Source of the DNA: Methylophilaceae bacterium
GTDB taxonomy: Bacteria; Pseudomonadota; Gammaproteobacteria; Burkholderiales; Methylophilaceae
Assembly: GCA_947379975.1 (NCBI GenBank)
Contig: CANCPF010000076.1
Span: forward strand, 1 to 6,095
DNA: 6,095 bases
Direction of reading: 5' to 3'
The notes beneath the pieces were generated by a model. It made no database searches. It was not told the DNA's origin and worked only from the letters and a program-made list of their open reading frames with translations. Below, in pieces: positions 1-5,328 of the stretch. Position numbers and translations under genes: made by a program. The stretch's first letter is position 1, and each line of letters starts with the position of its first letter.

Positions 1-907
1 TTACCGCTTAAATAAATCAGTACTCCCTATTTTTGGTCAGTTACCAGTCTCCCAAATAAGCTATTTGCTTTTGGAAAGCTATGTTGCAAAACTGAGCAAA
101 CAAGGTCTAACTGGCGTTGCTGTTGGTATGTATTTAGTGATCGTGCGCAAAGTTTTAAACTACGCATTACGTTCTAACATCATCACTCATTTGCCAGCAT
201 TTCCCAAAGTAAAGGCTATACGAATACCGCGCGGCGGCTTTACTTTAAAAGAATATCATTGCTTATTACAAACAGCTTGGCGGATGCGTGGCACTGCTTA
301 TGAGATGCAAACGCGAGCTAAGCAAATGCGCGTTGAAGGCGCTGTAGGTAAAGTTGTCACGATGCCAGCAGAAATGACAAGGTTAATCGGTTTTATGGTG
401 AATAGCTTTGTGCGCCCTAGCGATGTAAAACTTATACAACACAAGCATGTTGAAATCATACGTGCCGACAATACATATTTGCGCCTAACATTGCCTGAAA
501 CCAAAAAACACGACAAGCCAATTGTCACTATGCGTGCTGCTGTAGGTATCTATCAACGCCTACTTACTGATGCAAAAGCACAAGGTTATGGCAAACCTGA
601 TGATTATGTATTTTTACCTTATCTTAAAACAAGACGAGATCATGCAATTAGACATATGGAGTTTTTGTTTAACTGGCTACTAGATGAAACAGGATTGGCA
701 ATTGGGCTAAAAGGACAAAAACGTACTTTGTATAGTCTGCGGCATACCAGCATTACGTTGCGTTTGCTGTATGGTCAAGGAATTGATTTACTGACCTTGG
801 CACGCAATGCACGCACAAGCGTTGAAATGGTCGAGCGCTTTTATGCGTCTACACTTAATGGTGAGATGAATATTGATATGCTACAAAGCAAACGAGATAA
901 GCATTAG
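1..907 (+). CDS. Phage-type tyrosine recombinase/integrase, 5' end outside window
   Basis: The frame is open from base 2 (first complete codon) to TAG at 905-907, giving 301 visible residues. The TTG at 65 is not the true start, because the frame continues upstream without a stop and the upstream codons read as integrase core-binding domain. The predicted role is site-specific strand exchange that inserts or excises the element. The helical SAM-like DNA-binding domain fills about residues 1-70 of the fragment and the catalytic domain the rest. Visible catalytic residues are Arg138 (FVRPSD), a lysine in the TKKHDK hairpin, Arg247-His248 (SLRHT) and the nucleophile Tyr281 (ERFY). Two positions differ from the textbook set: the first His of HxxR is Tyr (YSLR), and the His/Trp before the nucleophile is Asn (LARNART). 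I recall similar replacements in some proteobacterial integrases, so it may be active. A TGTCG-N7-CGACA palindrome begins 34 bp after the stop. Confidence 0.9.
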   Translation, partial: YRLNKSVLPIFGQLPVSQISYLLLESYVAKLSKQGLTGVAVGMYLVIVRKVLNYALRSNIITHLPAFPKVKAIRIPRGGFTLKEYHCLLQTAWRMRGTAYEMQTRAKQMRVEGAVGKVVTMPAEMTRLIGFMVNSFVRPSDVKLIQHKHVEIIRADNTYLRLTLPETKKHDKPIVTMRAAVGIYQRLLTDAKAQGYGKPDDYVFLPYLKTRRDHAIRHMEFLFNWLLDETGLAIGLKGQKRTLYSLRHTSITLRLLYGQGIDLLTLARNARTSVEMVERFYASTLNGEMNIDMLQSKRDKH

Positions 908-940
908 GCTACGTACTAAATTGCGACATGTGCGATTGGA

Positions 941-957
941 TGTCGTTTTAAACGACA
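941..957. repeat. 17-bp palindrome TGTCG-N7-CGACA, copy 1
   Basis: TGTCGTTTTAAACGACA, with perfect 8-bp arms around one central base. It lies between the integrase stop (907) and the toxin-antitoxin operator. An extra inverted half-site, CGACAT at 924-929, faces the ATGTCG of this copy (940-945), so three half-sites cluster here. No T-run follows on either strand, so it is not a standard intrinsic terminator. The function is unknown. Confidence 0.85.
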
Positions 958-984
958 AATAAGGATTGCTGTTTATTAGAAAAT

Positions 985-1010
985 ATATTACATTGTATAC
1001 AACGTAATAT
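985..1010. promoter_or_regulatory. Probable operator of the toxin-antitoxin operon (26-bp inverted repeat)
   Basis: A 26-bp dyad centred between 997 and 998 pairs at 12 of 13 positions; only 992/1003 mismatch. The core is TTGTATACAA, with outer arms ATATTAC and GTAATAT. It ends 14 bp before the chosen antitoxin ATG (1025). Ribbon-helix-helix antitoxins commonly repress their own operon from such palindromes, alone or with the toxin. A possible promoter, TTGCTG (966-971) with 17-bp spacing to TACATT (989-994), would overlap the palindrome, which fits repression. The promoter hexamers are weak matches. Confidence 0.65.
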
Positions 1011-1024
1011 TTATGGAGAACGCA

Positions 1025-1261
1025 ATGGAAAGTGCAGTGCTTACATTAAGAATAAATACCGATACAAAAGATAAATTAGATAAGTTAGCTTCAGCCACGC
1101 ACCGCAGCAAATCATTTTTAGCCGCTGAAGCGATTAATCGCTATTTGGAAATTGAAGCTTGGCAAGTTAGTGAAATTGAACTGGCATTATTAGAAGCAGA
1201 TGCTGGCGATTTTGCGAGCGATGCTCAAGTAGCGCTGTTGGCAACGAAGTATGCAAGTTAG
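1025..1261 (+). CDS. Ribbon-helix-helix (CopG/ParD-like) antitoxin
   Basis: This 78-residue protein is the likely antitoxin: it should neutralise the toxin encoded next and bind the operator. The N-terminus (residues 3-45) has the RHH pattern: a short strand (AVLTLRIN), a helix (DTKDKLDKLASATH), then RSKSFLAAEAINRYLE as second helix. The acidic, Ala/Leu-rich C-terminal tail fits the part that wraps the toxin. An ATG at 1013 is also in frame, but GGAG at 1015-1018 lies 6 bases before the ATG at 1025 and would fall inside a gene starting at 1013, so 1025 is preferred. The stop at 1259-1261 overlaps the toxin start, indicating translational coupling. The fold is clear; the ParD versus other RHH subfamily is not. 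Confidence 0.88.
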   Translation: MESAVLTLRINTDTKDKLDKLASATHRSKSFLAAEAINRYLEIEAWQVSEIELALLEADAGDFASDAQVALLATKYAS

Positions 1262-1535
1262 GTGGCTTAAACGTGCGATACAAAACTTAGATGCTGAAGC
1301 CGCTTACATCGCACAAGAAAATCCAAAAGCCGCAAATGAGTGTGTGTCACATATTTTTAAGTCGGTACAACAGTTAGCCAATCACCCAAGTATTGGTCGC
1401 GCTGGGCGAGTGTTTGGCACAAGAGAATTAGTCATTACGCATTACCCTTACATCGTGCCTTACCGCATTAAAGACGATGTCGTGGAAGTGTTGCGTGTGT
1501 TTCACACATCGCGCAAATGGCCTATTCAGTTCTAA
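1251..1535 (+). CDS. RelE/ParE-family toxin of a type II toxin-antitoxin system
   Basis: This 94-residue protein matches the RelE/ParE family in length and pattern. It has an N-terminal strand (MQVRWLKRAI), a helical pair (NLDAEAAYIAQENPKAANE and the following helix), HPSIGRAGRVFGTREL, and the characteristic PYIVPYRI and VEVLRVFHTSRKWP strands at the C-terminus. GTREL with a final R-x-WP stretch is typical of proteins annotated RelE/StbE or ParE. Family members either inhibit gyrase (ParE) or cleave mRNA on the ribosome (RelE), and the sequence alone does not settle which. The ATG overlaps the last 11 bases of the antitoxin gene and has only a weak ribosome site of its own, so translation is probably coupled. 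Likely role: addiction or stabilisation of the element. Confidence 0.9.
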   Translation: MQVRWLKRAIQNLDAEAAYIAQENPKAANECVSHIFKSVQQLANHPSIGRAGRVFGTRELVITHYPYIVPYRIKDDVVEVLRVFHTSRKWPIQF

Positions 1536-1695
1536 CCTACAATTAAATTCTGTTACTTAAACTGTCGCCTTATAACGCAATAAGCTTGCTTAATAATTTT
1601 TCTAATATCGTTGCATACCCACTTAACTTAAAACAGCTTGTATGGCGCCTAGCGTTGCTTGCTGATGTGTTGCATATTCAATAAAGCGCAGGCAA
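1536..1695. other. Non-coding stretch after the toxin gene
   Basis: I find no convincing gene here. A weak plus-strand terminator for the toxin operon is possible: TAAGC/GCTTA at 1581-1592 followed by a T-run at 1597-1601, but the stem is only 4-5 bp. Confidence 0.4.
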
Positions 1696-1722
1696 TAAAA
1701 AAGCCAGCTTATTAGGCTGGCT
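1696..1722 (-). terminator. Rho-independent terminator of the minus-strand ATPase operon
   Basis: Read on the minus strand, AGCCAGC (1722-1716), a 7-base loop and GCTGGCT (1708-1702) form a GC-rich 7-bp stem, and the RNA then runs into six consecutive U (1702-1697). It lies 25 bp beyond the ATPase stop codon. On the plus strand the stem is followed only by AGTTTAGT, so termination of the toxin operon here would be weaker. Confidence 0.85.
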
Positions 1723-1732
1723 AGTTTAGTAT

Positions 1733-1749
1733 TGTCGTTTTAAACGTCA
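1733..1749. repeat. 17-bp palindrome, copy 2 (one base changed)
   Basis: TGTCGTTTTAAACGTCA differs from copy 1 by one base (A to T at 1747). That base belongs to the TGA stop codon (1749-1747) of the ATPase gene, which overlaps this site. It sits between the ATPase gene and its terminator and, with copy 1, encloses the toxin-antitoxin segment. Confidence 0.8.
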
Positions 1750-2439
1750 AACATTTGCTGTAGTTCCCATGCACTCAGCAGTCATTGCTTTGACTGTTAT
1801 AGCTACATTTGCAATTTGTCGGTAAAGCTCACGTGCGCTACCGTGTGATTTGCGACATGCAGTTAATAACTCCTCCTCTTCAATGCCAATTAAATCTTGG
1901 TCAACAGCTATGCGACGCGCTAAAGGTAACCATTTTTCAGCTGGGGCTGCTAGAAATGGCAAAGGTAAACAACGATCTTTTAATATAGGATCGACTTGCG
2001 CGATGTTATTGGTGGTCAGAATAAATAATGTTAAGGATTCATTCATAATCCCCTTCAGTGCTTTCATTGTTTTAACGGTCAGATTATCAACCTCATCAAA
2101 TACGAAGAAGCGCAGATTGCTATATGTCATTGGGTTCTTGTCTATTTTGCTGCGAATATCTTTAATAAGCTTTGCACCATTTTCATCACCTTCTCCACAA
2201 GCATAGAACTCGATAATGCAATTTGCACCTCCACGTGCTTGCTCAATTAAATCAGGTAATAATTTAGCTAGTGCAGTCTTGCCTGTTCCAGCTGGGCCAT
2301 AGAACAGCAATCCTGTTGTACCTAGTTGTGGCATTTCGTACTCGCCAGACACAATTGCACGAATAATGCTTTCTGTCTGGTTGTTAAAAAACACGAAATC
2401 ATTTAGTGTTTTTGGAGAGTAATCTATTTTAGTTTTCAT
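1747..2439 (-). CDS. AAA+ ATPase, clamp-loader (RFC small subunit) type
   Basis: This 230-residue protein is a compact AAA+ module resembling replication-factor-C or DnaX-type clamp loaders. In order: an N-terminal DYSPKTLNDFVF segment like the box II region of RFC proteins; Walker A GPAGTGKT (48-55); Walker B FFVFDE (111-116); sensor 1 TTNN (142-145); an RFC-like arginine motif DRC (155-157, compare SRC); and sensor 2 GSARELYR (200-207). All elements for ATP hydrolysis are present, but the C-terminal oligomerisation domain of true clamp loaders is missing or very short. GTG at 2484 and ATG at 2442 are alternative starts; AAGGA at 2450-2446 is 6 bases before the ATG at 2439, which I prefer. 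It is 61 bp downstream of the 255-residue gene, probably in one operon. Remodelling of a replication or recombination complex is the likely job; the partner is unknown. Confidence 0.85.
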   Translation of the reverse strand: MKTKIDYSPKTLNDFVFFNNQTESIIRAIVSGEYEMPQLGTTGLLFYGPAGTGKTALAKLLPDLIEQARGGANCIIEFYACGEGDENGAKLIKDIRSKIDKNPMTYSNLRFFVFDEVDNLTVKTMKALKGIMNESLTLFILTTNNIAQVDPILKDRCLPLPFLAAPAEKWLPLARRIAVDQDLIGIEEEELLTACRKSHGSARELYRQIANVAITVKAMTAECMGTTANV

Positions 2440-2467
2440 CATATTTCCTTTATTAAGTTTGTTAATT

Positions 2468-2488
2468 CCCCGCACAACATGCACGGGG
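2468..2488 (-). promoter_or_regulatory. RNA hairpin in the leader before the ATPase gene
   Basis: On the minus strand CCCCGTGCA and TGTGCGGGG pair around a 3-base loop: nine pairs, two of them G-U. The G-U pairs exist only in minus-strand RNA, so it would fold when the operon is transcribed. No U-run follows, so it is not a standard terminator. It lies 17 bases before the ribosome site of the ATPase gene and may affect mRNA stability or relative expression. Confidence 0.4.
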
Positions 2489-2500
2489 ATATTTTGTTGA

Positions 2501-3268
2501 TTAGGCAGCTACAAGTTCTGCATTGTTTGCTGCAACAACTTGCTTATACATAGTTGCAAGGCTACTGTTTATTGCAGCAGCACTTTTAACAATCTGACGT
2601 ACTTCCAACGTGCCGTCACCACGCGGCACGACAACTGCCACAAATGCTTTATCGTAGTCAGTTGCATCAAATTGCTGCATAAGTGCTGAATCGTTGACTA
2701 CAGCGAGGTAACTATCAGAAGATTCGACAACAGTACGTGCTTGCTGCGCTTTGACGGTATCTGTAACTTTTCCGACTTTGTTTTGACGGATATTCTCGAT
2801 ACCACCGTTCTCGTCGATAAATGCGGGTAATTGCTCAGGTGTCATATCATCGCTAATTGCACGACGTAGAACTAACGAGTAAGCAGAGATACGACGACGA
2901 TCGCGCTGTGAATTACTATCAACGGCAGGTTCGTAGAACACACACTTAACAACTTTATTAATAAGTGGTGTGCTACTTTTAAAAGTTATGTCGTTTAAAG
3001 CGACAAACTTGTCAAAGCCACTGCGCGGAGCTGTTTTCGAGGACTTGCATTTTGAGAGCAGGTTGTAATACGTAAGACACTTTGCAAGCACAGCGTAGAG
3101 TTGCTGGTTGGAGGTGCGACATGCACCTTCTTGCCATACTTTACGTTCTTCAACAATGCTAATTAGCGTGTTATCTGCAATCAGGTTGTTGTAAGCAATG
3201 ACTTGATCTAAATCGTATGCTTCGTTGTCGTTTTGATCGACATTTTGAACTTCGGTTGTAATAAACAT
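2501..3268 (-). CDS. Conserved-looking 255-residue protein of unknown function
   Basis: I do not recognise a named family. The protein appears soluble: no signal peptide and no membrane segment. A mixed N-terminal part carries WQEGACRTSNQQLY (45-58), a Lys/Ser-rich stretch (73-84), a basic segment QRDRRRISAY (121-130) leading into a helix (SLVLRRAI), then DENGGIENIR (152-161), a long charged helix (165-185) and a C-terminal domain ending in an Ala-rich helix. The tightly spaced tryptophan, glycine and arginine patches suggest a globular phage- or plasmid-type protein, possibly nucleic-acid binding. ATG at 3268 follows AAAGG at 3281-3277 (8-base gap). It is first in an operon with the AAA+ ATPase, so the two may act together. 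Two copies of TGTCG-N7-CGACA lie inside it (2989-3005 and 3226-3242). Function not assigned. Confidence 0.8.
   Translation of the reverse strand: MFITTEVQNVDQNDNEAYDLDQVIAYNNLIADNTLISIVEERKVWQEGACRTSNQQLYAVLAKCLTYYNLLSKCKSSKTAPRSGFDKFVALNDITFKSSTPLINKVVKCVFYEPAVDSNSQRDRRRISAYSLVLRRAISDDMTPEQLPAFIDENGGIENIRQNKVGKVTDTVKAQQARTVVESSDSYLAVVNDSALMQQFDATDYDKAFVAVVVPRGDGTLEVRQIVKSAAAINSSLATMYKQVVAANNAELVAA
2989..3005. repeat. 17-bp palindrome, intragenic copy 3
   Basis: TGTCGTTTAAAGCGACA keeps both TGTCG and CGACA half-sites at the same 7-base spacing as the intergenic copies. It lies inside the 255-residue gene, where it encodes VALND. One inner pair is mismatched. Confidence 0.6.
3226..3242. repeat. 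17-bp palindrome, intragenic copy 4
   Basis: TGTCGTTTTGATCGACA has exact half-sites at 7-base spacing. It lies 26 bp inside the start of the 255-residue gene, encoding VDQND. The position close to the promoter would suit autoregulation if the motif binds a repressor. Confidence 0.6.
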
Positions 3269-3293
3269 AATTAATACCTTTCTTTGAGTTAAT

Positions 3294-3323
3294 AAAATAC
3301 TGCACAGCGGAATGCTGTAGCAA
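3294..3323 (-). promoter_or_regulatory. Candidate promoter of the minus-strand operon with an internal inverted repeat
   Basis: On the minus strand TTGCTA (3323-3318) and TATTTT (3299-3294) are 18 bp apart, each a 4-of-6 match to sigma70 hexamers. Transcription would begin about 20 bases before the ATG at 3268. The dyad ACAGC-N5-GCTGT (3304-3318) fills the spacer and is a plausible operator. Prediction only. Confidence 0.35.
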
Positions 3324-3337
3324 TAAACACGTGTTTA
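3324..3337. promoter_or_regulatory. Perfect 14-bp palindrome in the divergent control region
   Basis: TAAACACGTGTTTA is a perfect even palindrome next to the -35 candidate of the minus operon. A second dyad follows at once: CTTAGC (3343-3348), 7 bases, GCTAAG (3356-3361). Both are candidate protein-binding sites; the binder is unknown. Confidence 0.45.
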
Positions 3338-3400
3338 ATGCACTTAGCTAAACGCGCTAAGAGCGGTACGACTTGCTAGGTTTTTAAAGAGCAGATCGAG

Positions 3401-3430
3401 TTGTTAATCACGATGAATGAATAATATATT
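3401..3430 (+). promoter_or_regulatory. Candidate promoter for the 311-residue gene
   Basis: TTGTTA (3401-3406) and TATATT (3425-3430) with an 18-bp spacer are 4-of-6 and 5-of-6 matches to sigma70 hexamers. The leader that follows (about 60 bases) contains an inverted repeat, TGTTAGCT (3431-3438) and AGCTAACA (3475-3482), that could form a 5' UTR stem or bind a regulator. Prediction only. Confidence 0.3.
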
Positions 3431-3496
3431 TGTTAGCTGTAACAGTTGTAAGTCAGATTTATTGTAATTATTTGAGCTAACACTTAAGATGCTGTA

Positions 3497-4432
3497 ATGA
3501 AGAAAGATCGTTTGGAAGAGTTAATGGCAATTAGCCGCAATCGCTATGAGCTACAGATAACCGCGGACTGGCGTTATGAGCAGTTTTTTAACTTTCTGCA
3601 AGTTAGCCCTAGCTATCGTCTAGCACACTTAATTGCGACAGCTAAAGTCGATAAACTTGCTGTTAAGCGACCCAAAGACTTTGCTGTGGTAGAAAAGACT
3701 TACGAAGCTTTTGGGGATGTTTGGGAAATTGTTTTTTGGACATGGTGGATAAAACGCGCACAATATCAATTTGGCATTTCAGTAACACCCACTGTTCATG
3801 CTATTGCTACGGTGCAAGTAGGTACAGAAGTAAGCAAAGATGCAGTCGAGAAAGCGCAAGCTGAACTTGAACAATATCTTTTAGCTGACAGGTTAGCGGA
3901 AGGTAAACCTGCCAGTCTGATTGTCGCTGTACCACTAAATGGTGACCGTCGCAAAATTCTTAATCAGTTTTCTGAAATGCTAGATAAATTCTACAAACCA
4001 ACAGAACATCAGCGTGGCATTGCACACTATCAAGTTAACCGTAACAAGATAAGAGAGCAAACACTTAAAAATGCAATGCGCGTGTTGCGAGCAAGAGCCG
4101 CTCTGCCAAAAAAACCCTTGTTTGTAATTGGCAATAAATCGAAAATTGCACCTGCGTATGAAACAGACGAAAACAAACGTTTACGCAATGATGAGTGCCG
4201 TAGATTGATGGAAATATTGACCAGCAGACAATTGCATCGTGCTTATCTTTATTCCGAGCATGCAGCTCGTGGCAATTTCCCTTGTTTAGATCCGTTACCA
4301 AATGATGACAAAAGACCTGATTTTAATTATGTCTCGTTGCAACGACAATTAAAGACTCAGATGAGATGGATGGAAGGTGAGATTGCCAGATTAAAAAGAA
4401 TAGCCGCTGGACGTAAAGATAGAAATCTGTAA
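3497..4432 (+). CDS. 311-residue protein of unknown function
   Basis: I do not recognise a named family. The protein is soluble and basic overall. An N-terminal helical region contains FLQVSPSYRLAH (33-44), then KRPKDFAVVEKTYEAFGDVWEIVFWTWW in pieces across 57-84, an unusually tryptophan-rich segment. A middle alpha/beta part follows (LIVAVPLNGDRRK, 141-153), then a long basic helical region (180-205), a linker rich in Lys, Asp and Pro, and a C-terminal charged helix ending KDRNL. No catalytic motif is evident; a DNA-binding or regulatory role is possible. ATG at 3497 is the first start after an in-frame stop (3485) but has a weak ribosome site. ATG at 3524, preceded by GGAAGAG (3514-3520), would remove 9 residues and is a real alternative. 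Transcribed divergently from the ATPase operon. Copy 5 of the palindrome begins at the base after its stop. Confidence 0.78.
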   Translation: MKKDRLEELMAISRNRYELQITADWRYEQFFNFLQVSPSYRLAHLIATAKVDKLAVKRPKDFAVVEKTYEAFGDVWEIVFWTWWIKRAQYQFGISVTPTVHAIATVQVGTEVSKDAVEKAQAELEQYLLADRLAEGKPASLIVAVPLNGDRRKILNQFSEMLDKFYKPTEHQRGIAHYQVNRNKIREQTLKNAMRVLRARAALPKKPLFVIGNKSKIAPAYETDENKRLRNDECRRLMEILTSRQLHRAYLYSEHAARGNFPCLDPLPNDDKRPDFNYVSLQRQLKTQMRWMEGEIARLKRIAAGRKDRNL

Positions 4433-4449
4433 TGTCGTTTTAAACGACA
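4433..4449. repeat. 17-bp palindrome, copy 5
   Basis: TGTCGTTTTAAACGACA, identical to copy 1. With A at 4432 and T at 4450 the symmetry extends to 19 bp. It begins at the base directly after the TAA of the 311-residue gene, between convergent genes. Confidence 0.85.
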
Positions 4450-4505
4450 TACCCTAAACCAACTCAACGTGCCGCACGCTTCATGTAAGCAGTAACATTA
4501 ATATT

Positions 4506-4523
4506 GCGCATTGTAGTTTGCGC
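4506..4523. terminator. Weak candidate terminator between convergent genes
   Basis: GCGCA (4506-4510) and TGCGC (4519-4523) form a 5-bp stem with an 8-base loop between the 311-residue gene and the small recombinase. Short AT-rich tails flank it, but there is no clear T-run on either strand. Confidence 0.25.
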
Positions 4524-4538
4524 TTAAATTCAATGTAT

Positions 4539-5138
4539 CTATAAAAGCTCAATAGCCTCGCGCATAACCGATTCATTGCAATCCAAATACTTTTGAGTAG
4601 AACTCAGATTTTTGTGCCCCGCTAATTGCATGAGCACACGTACACCAACGCCCATATGTGCCAAATTTGTCAAAAATGTGCGGCGTCCCGAATGTGACGA
4701 TGCGCCAGTAATGCCAGCTTCTCTATAAATTTTGCCGAAATGCTGTGCGGCAGTATTAGCAGTAAATCCGCGTCTACTTTCTTTCTGTGTATAAAACAGC
4801 GCATGTGTCATATCCGTTTCAGTAATGCTAATTAAATTATCTGTGCTAAAGCGACTAACTAGATAAACATGTAATTCGTGTTGTAGTTTTTTGGGCAGCA
4901 TTACAGTTCGTCCTTTATCGCCTTTTGTTTCACTACTCAAAAGCCGCGCCTCATCTTTAATAGTGCCATCTGCATTTAATACATGTGCAATCGTTAAAGC
5001 ACTCGCTTCGCCAATGCGCATTCCGCCATATACAGTGCAAAGTAAAAAACATCTGTCACGTGCTGCATATTTGGATGTGCTGATGTAATTAAGCACTTTC
5101 TTTAAATCTTTGTCTGTTAGTGATTTTGCTTGTGGCAT
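4539..5138 (-). CDS. Small tyrosine recombinase (catalytic domain only)
   Basis: This 199-residue protein has the full catalytic set of tyrosine recombinases: Arg41 (GGMRIGEA), Lys72 (TKGDKGR), His149-x-x-Arg152 (HSGRR), His175 (LAGH) and nucleophile Tyr184 (TQKYLD). It lacks most of the usual N-terminal core-binding domain, so in size it resembles FimB/FimE-type invertases rather than phage integrases. Predicted role: recombination at short sites, such as inversion, module exchange or resolution. ATG at 5138 is chosen because GGGAG at 5151-5147 is 8 bases upstream; the longer open frame from 5243 has no ribosome site and no family resemblance. It is probably transcribed from its own promoter (5178-5206). 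Palindrome copies 5 (4433) and 6 (5303) flank it. It is unlike the left-end integrase, so it is not a duplicate. Confidence 0.92.
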   Translation of the reverse strand: MPQAKSLTDKDLKKVLNYISTSKYAARDRCFLLCTVYGGMRIGEASALTIAHVLNADGTIKDEARLLSSETKGDKGRTVMLPKKLQHELHVYLVSRFSTDNLISITETDMTHALFYTQKESRRGFTANTAAQHFGKIYREAGITGASSHSGRRTFLTNLAHMGVGVRVLMQLAGHKNLSSTQKYLDCNESVMREAIELL

Positions 5139-5177
5139 GTGCTTTCTCCCAATTAACCAAATGTTTACTATGGAATA

Positions 5178-5206
5178 AGCATAAATTCTTTGATTATTTT
5201 GGACAA
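5178..5206 (-). promoter_or_regulatory. Candidate promoter of the small recombinase
   Basis: On the minus strand TTGTCC (5206-5201), a 17-bp AT-rich spacer and TATGCT (5183-5178) give two 4-of-6 sigma70 hexamers about 40 bases before the ATG at 5138. Prediction only. Confidence 0.3.
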
Positions 5207-5302
5207 CCGAAATAATGCTGTTGCATGCCATGTTAAATAACAATATTTTTCAATGACTTACAATAAAACACATCTTTTGTATAAATCATGTGATTTCCTA
5301 AA

Positions 5303-5319
5303 TGTCGTGTAAAACGACA
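5303..5319. repeat. 17-bp palindrome, copy 6
   Basis: TGTCGTGTAAAACGACA keeps both half-sites and spacing; one inner base (G at 5309) breaks the symmetry of the core. It lies 9 bp past the stop codon of the polymerase-like gene and upstream of the small recombinase. Confidence 0.78.
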
Positions 5320-5328
5320 GTTGTAGCA

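Noticed and set aside
941..957. Palindrome as an intrinsic terminator
   Set aside because: Only a 6-bp stem is possible once a loop is allowed, and no T-run follows in either direction at any copy. The real terminator for the ATPase operon is the separate hairpin at 1696-1722.
941..957. Integron attC or Xer dif sites as an explanation of the palindromes
   Set aside because: The sequences do not match the attC R'/R'' boxes or the dif arms, and the 17-bp length is too short for either.
1623..1745. Minus-strand open stretch encoding a protein-like string ending in ATLGAIQAVLS
   Set aside because: It has no start codon, no ribosome site and runs through the intrinsic terminator. It may be a gene remnant but could be chance.
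1850..2206. Plus-strand open frame of 118 codons opposite the ATPase gene
   Set aside because: It is antisense to a well-supported AAA+ gene, is low-complexity, and has no family resemblance. The open frames at 298-528, 4065-4301, 4891-5088 and 5298-5513 were dropped for the same reason.
4332..4347. TCTCG-N6-CGACA, a near-copy of the palindrome inside the 311-residue gene
   Set aside because: Spacing is 6 instead of 7 and one half-site has a mismatch, so it was not counted with the six copies.
4786..4794. TGTGTATAA, the reverse complement of a DnaA box (TTATACACA)
   Set aside because: A single copy within the small recombinase coding sequence (YTQ codons), with no cluster; most likely incidental.
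5139..5243. Longer start for the small recombinase at 5243
   Set aside because: The extra 35 residues do not resemble a recombinase domain and overlap the promoter candidate, while the ATG at 5138 has a strong ribosome site.
941..5319. Interpretation of the palindromes as CRP/FNR-family sites (CooA-like half-site TGTCG)
   Set aside because: As I recall, that family uses 6-base spacing and sites lie in promoters; here spacing is 7 and the intergenic copies lie at gene ends.
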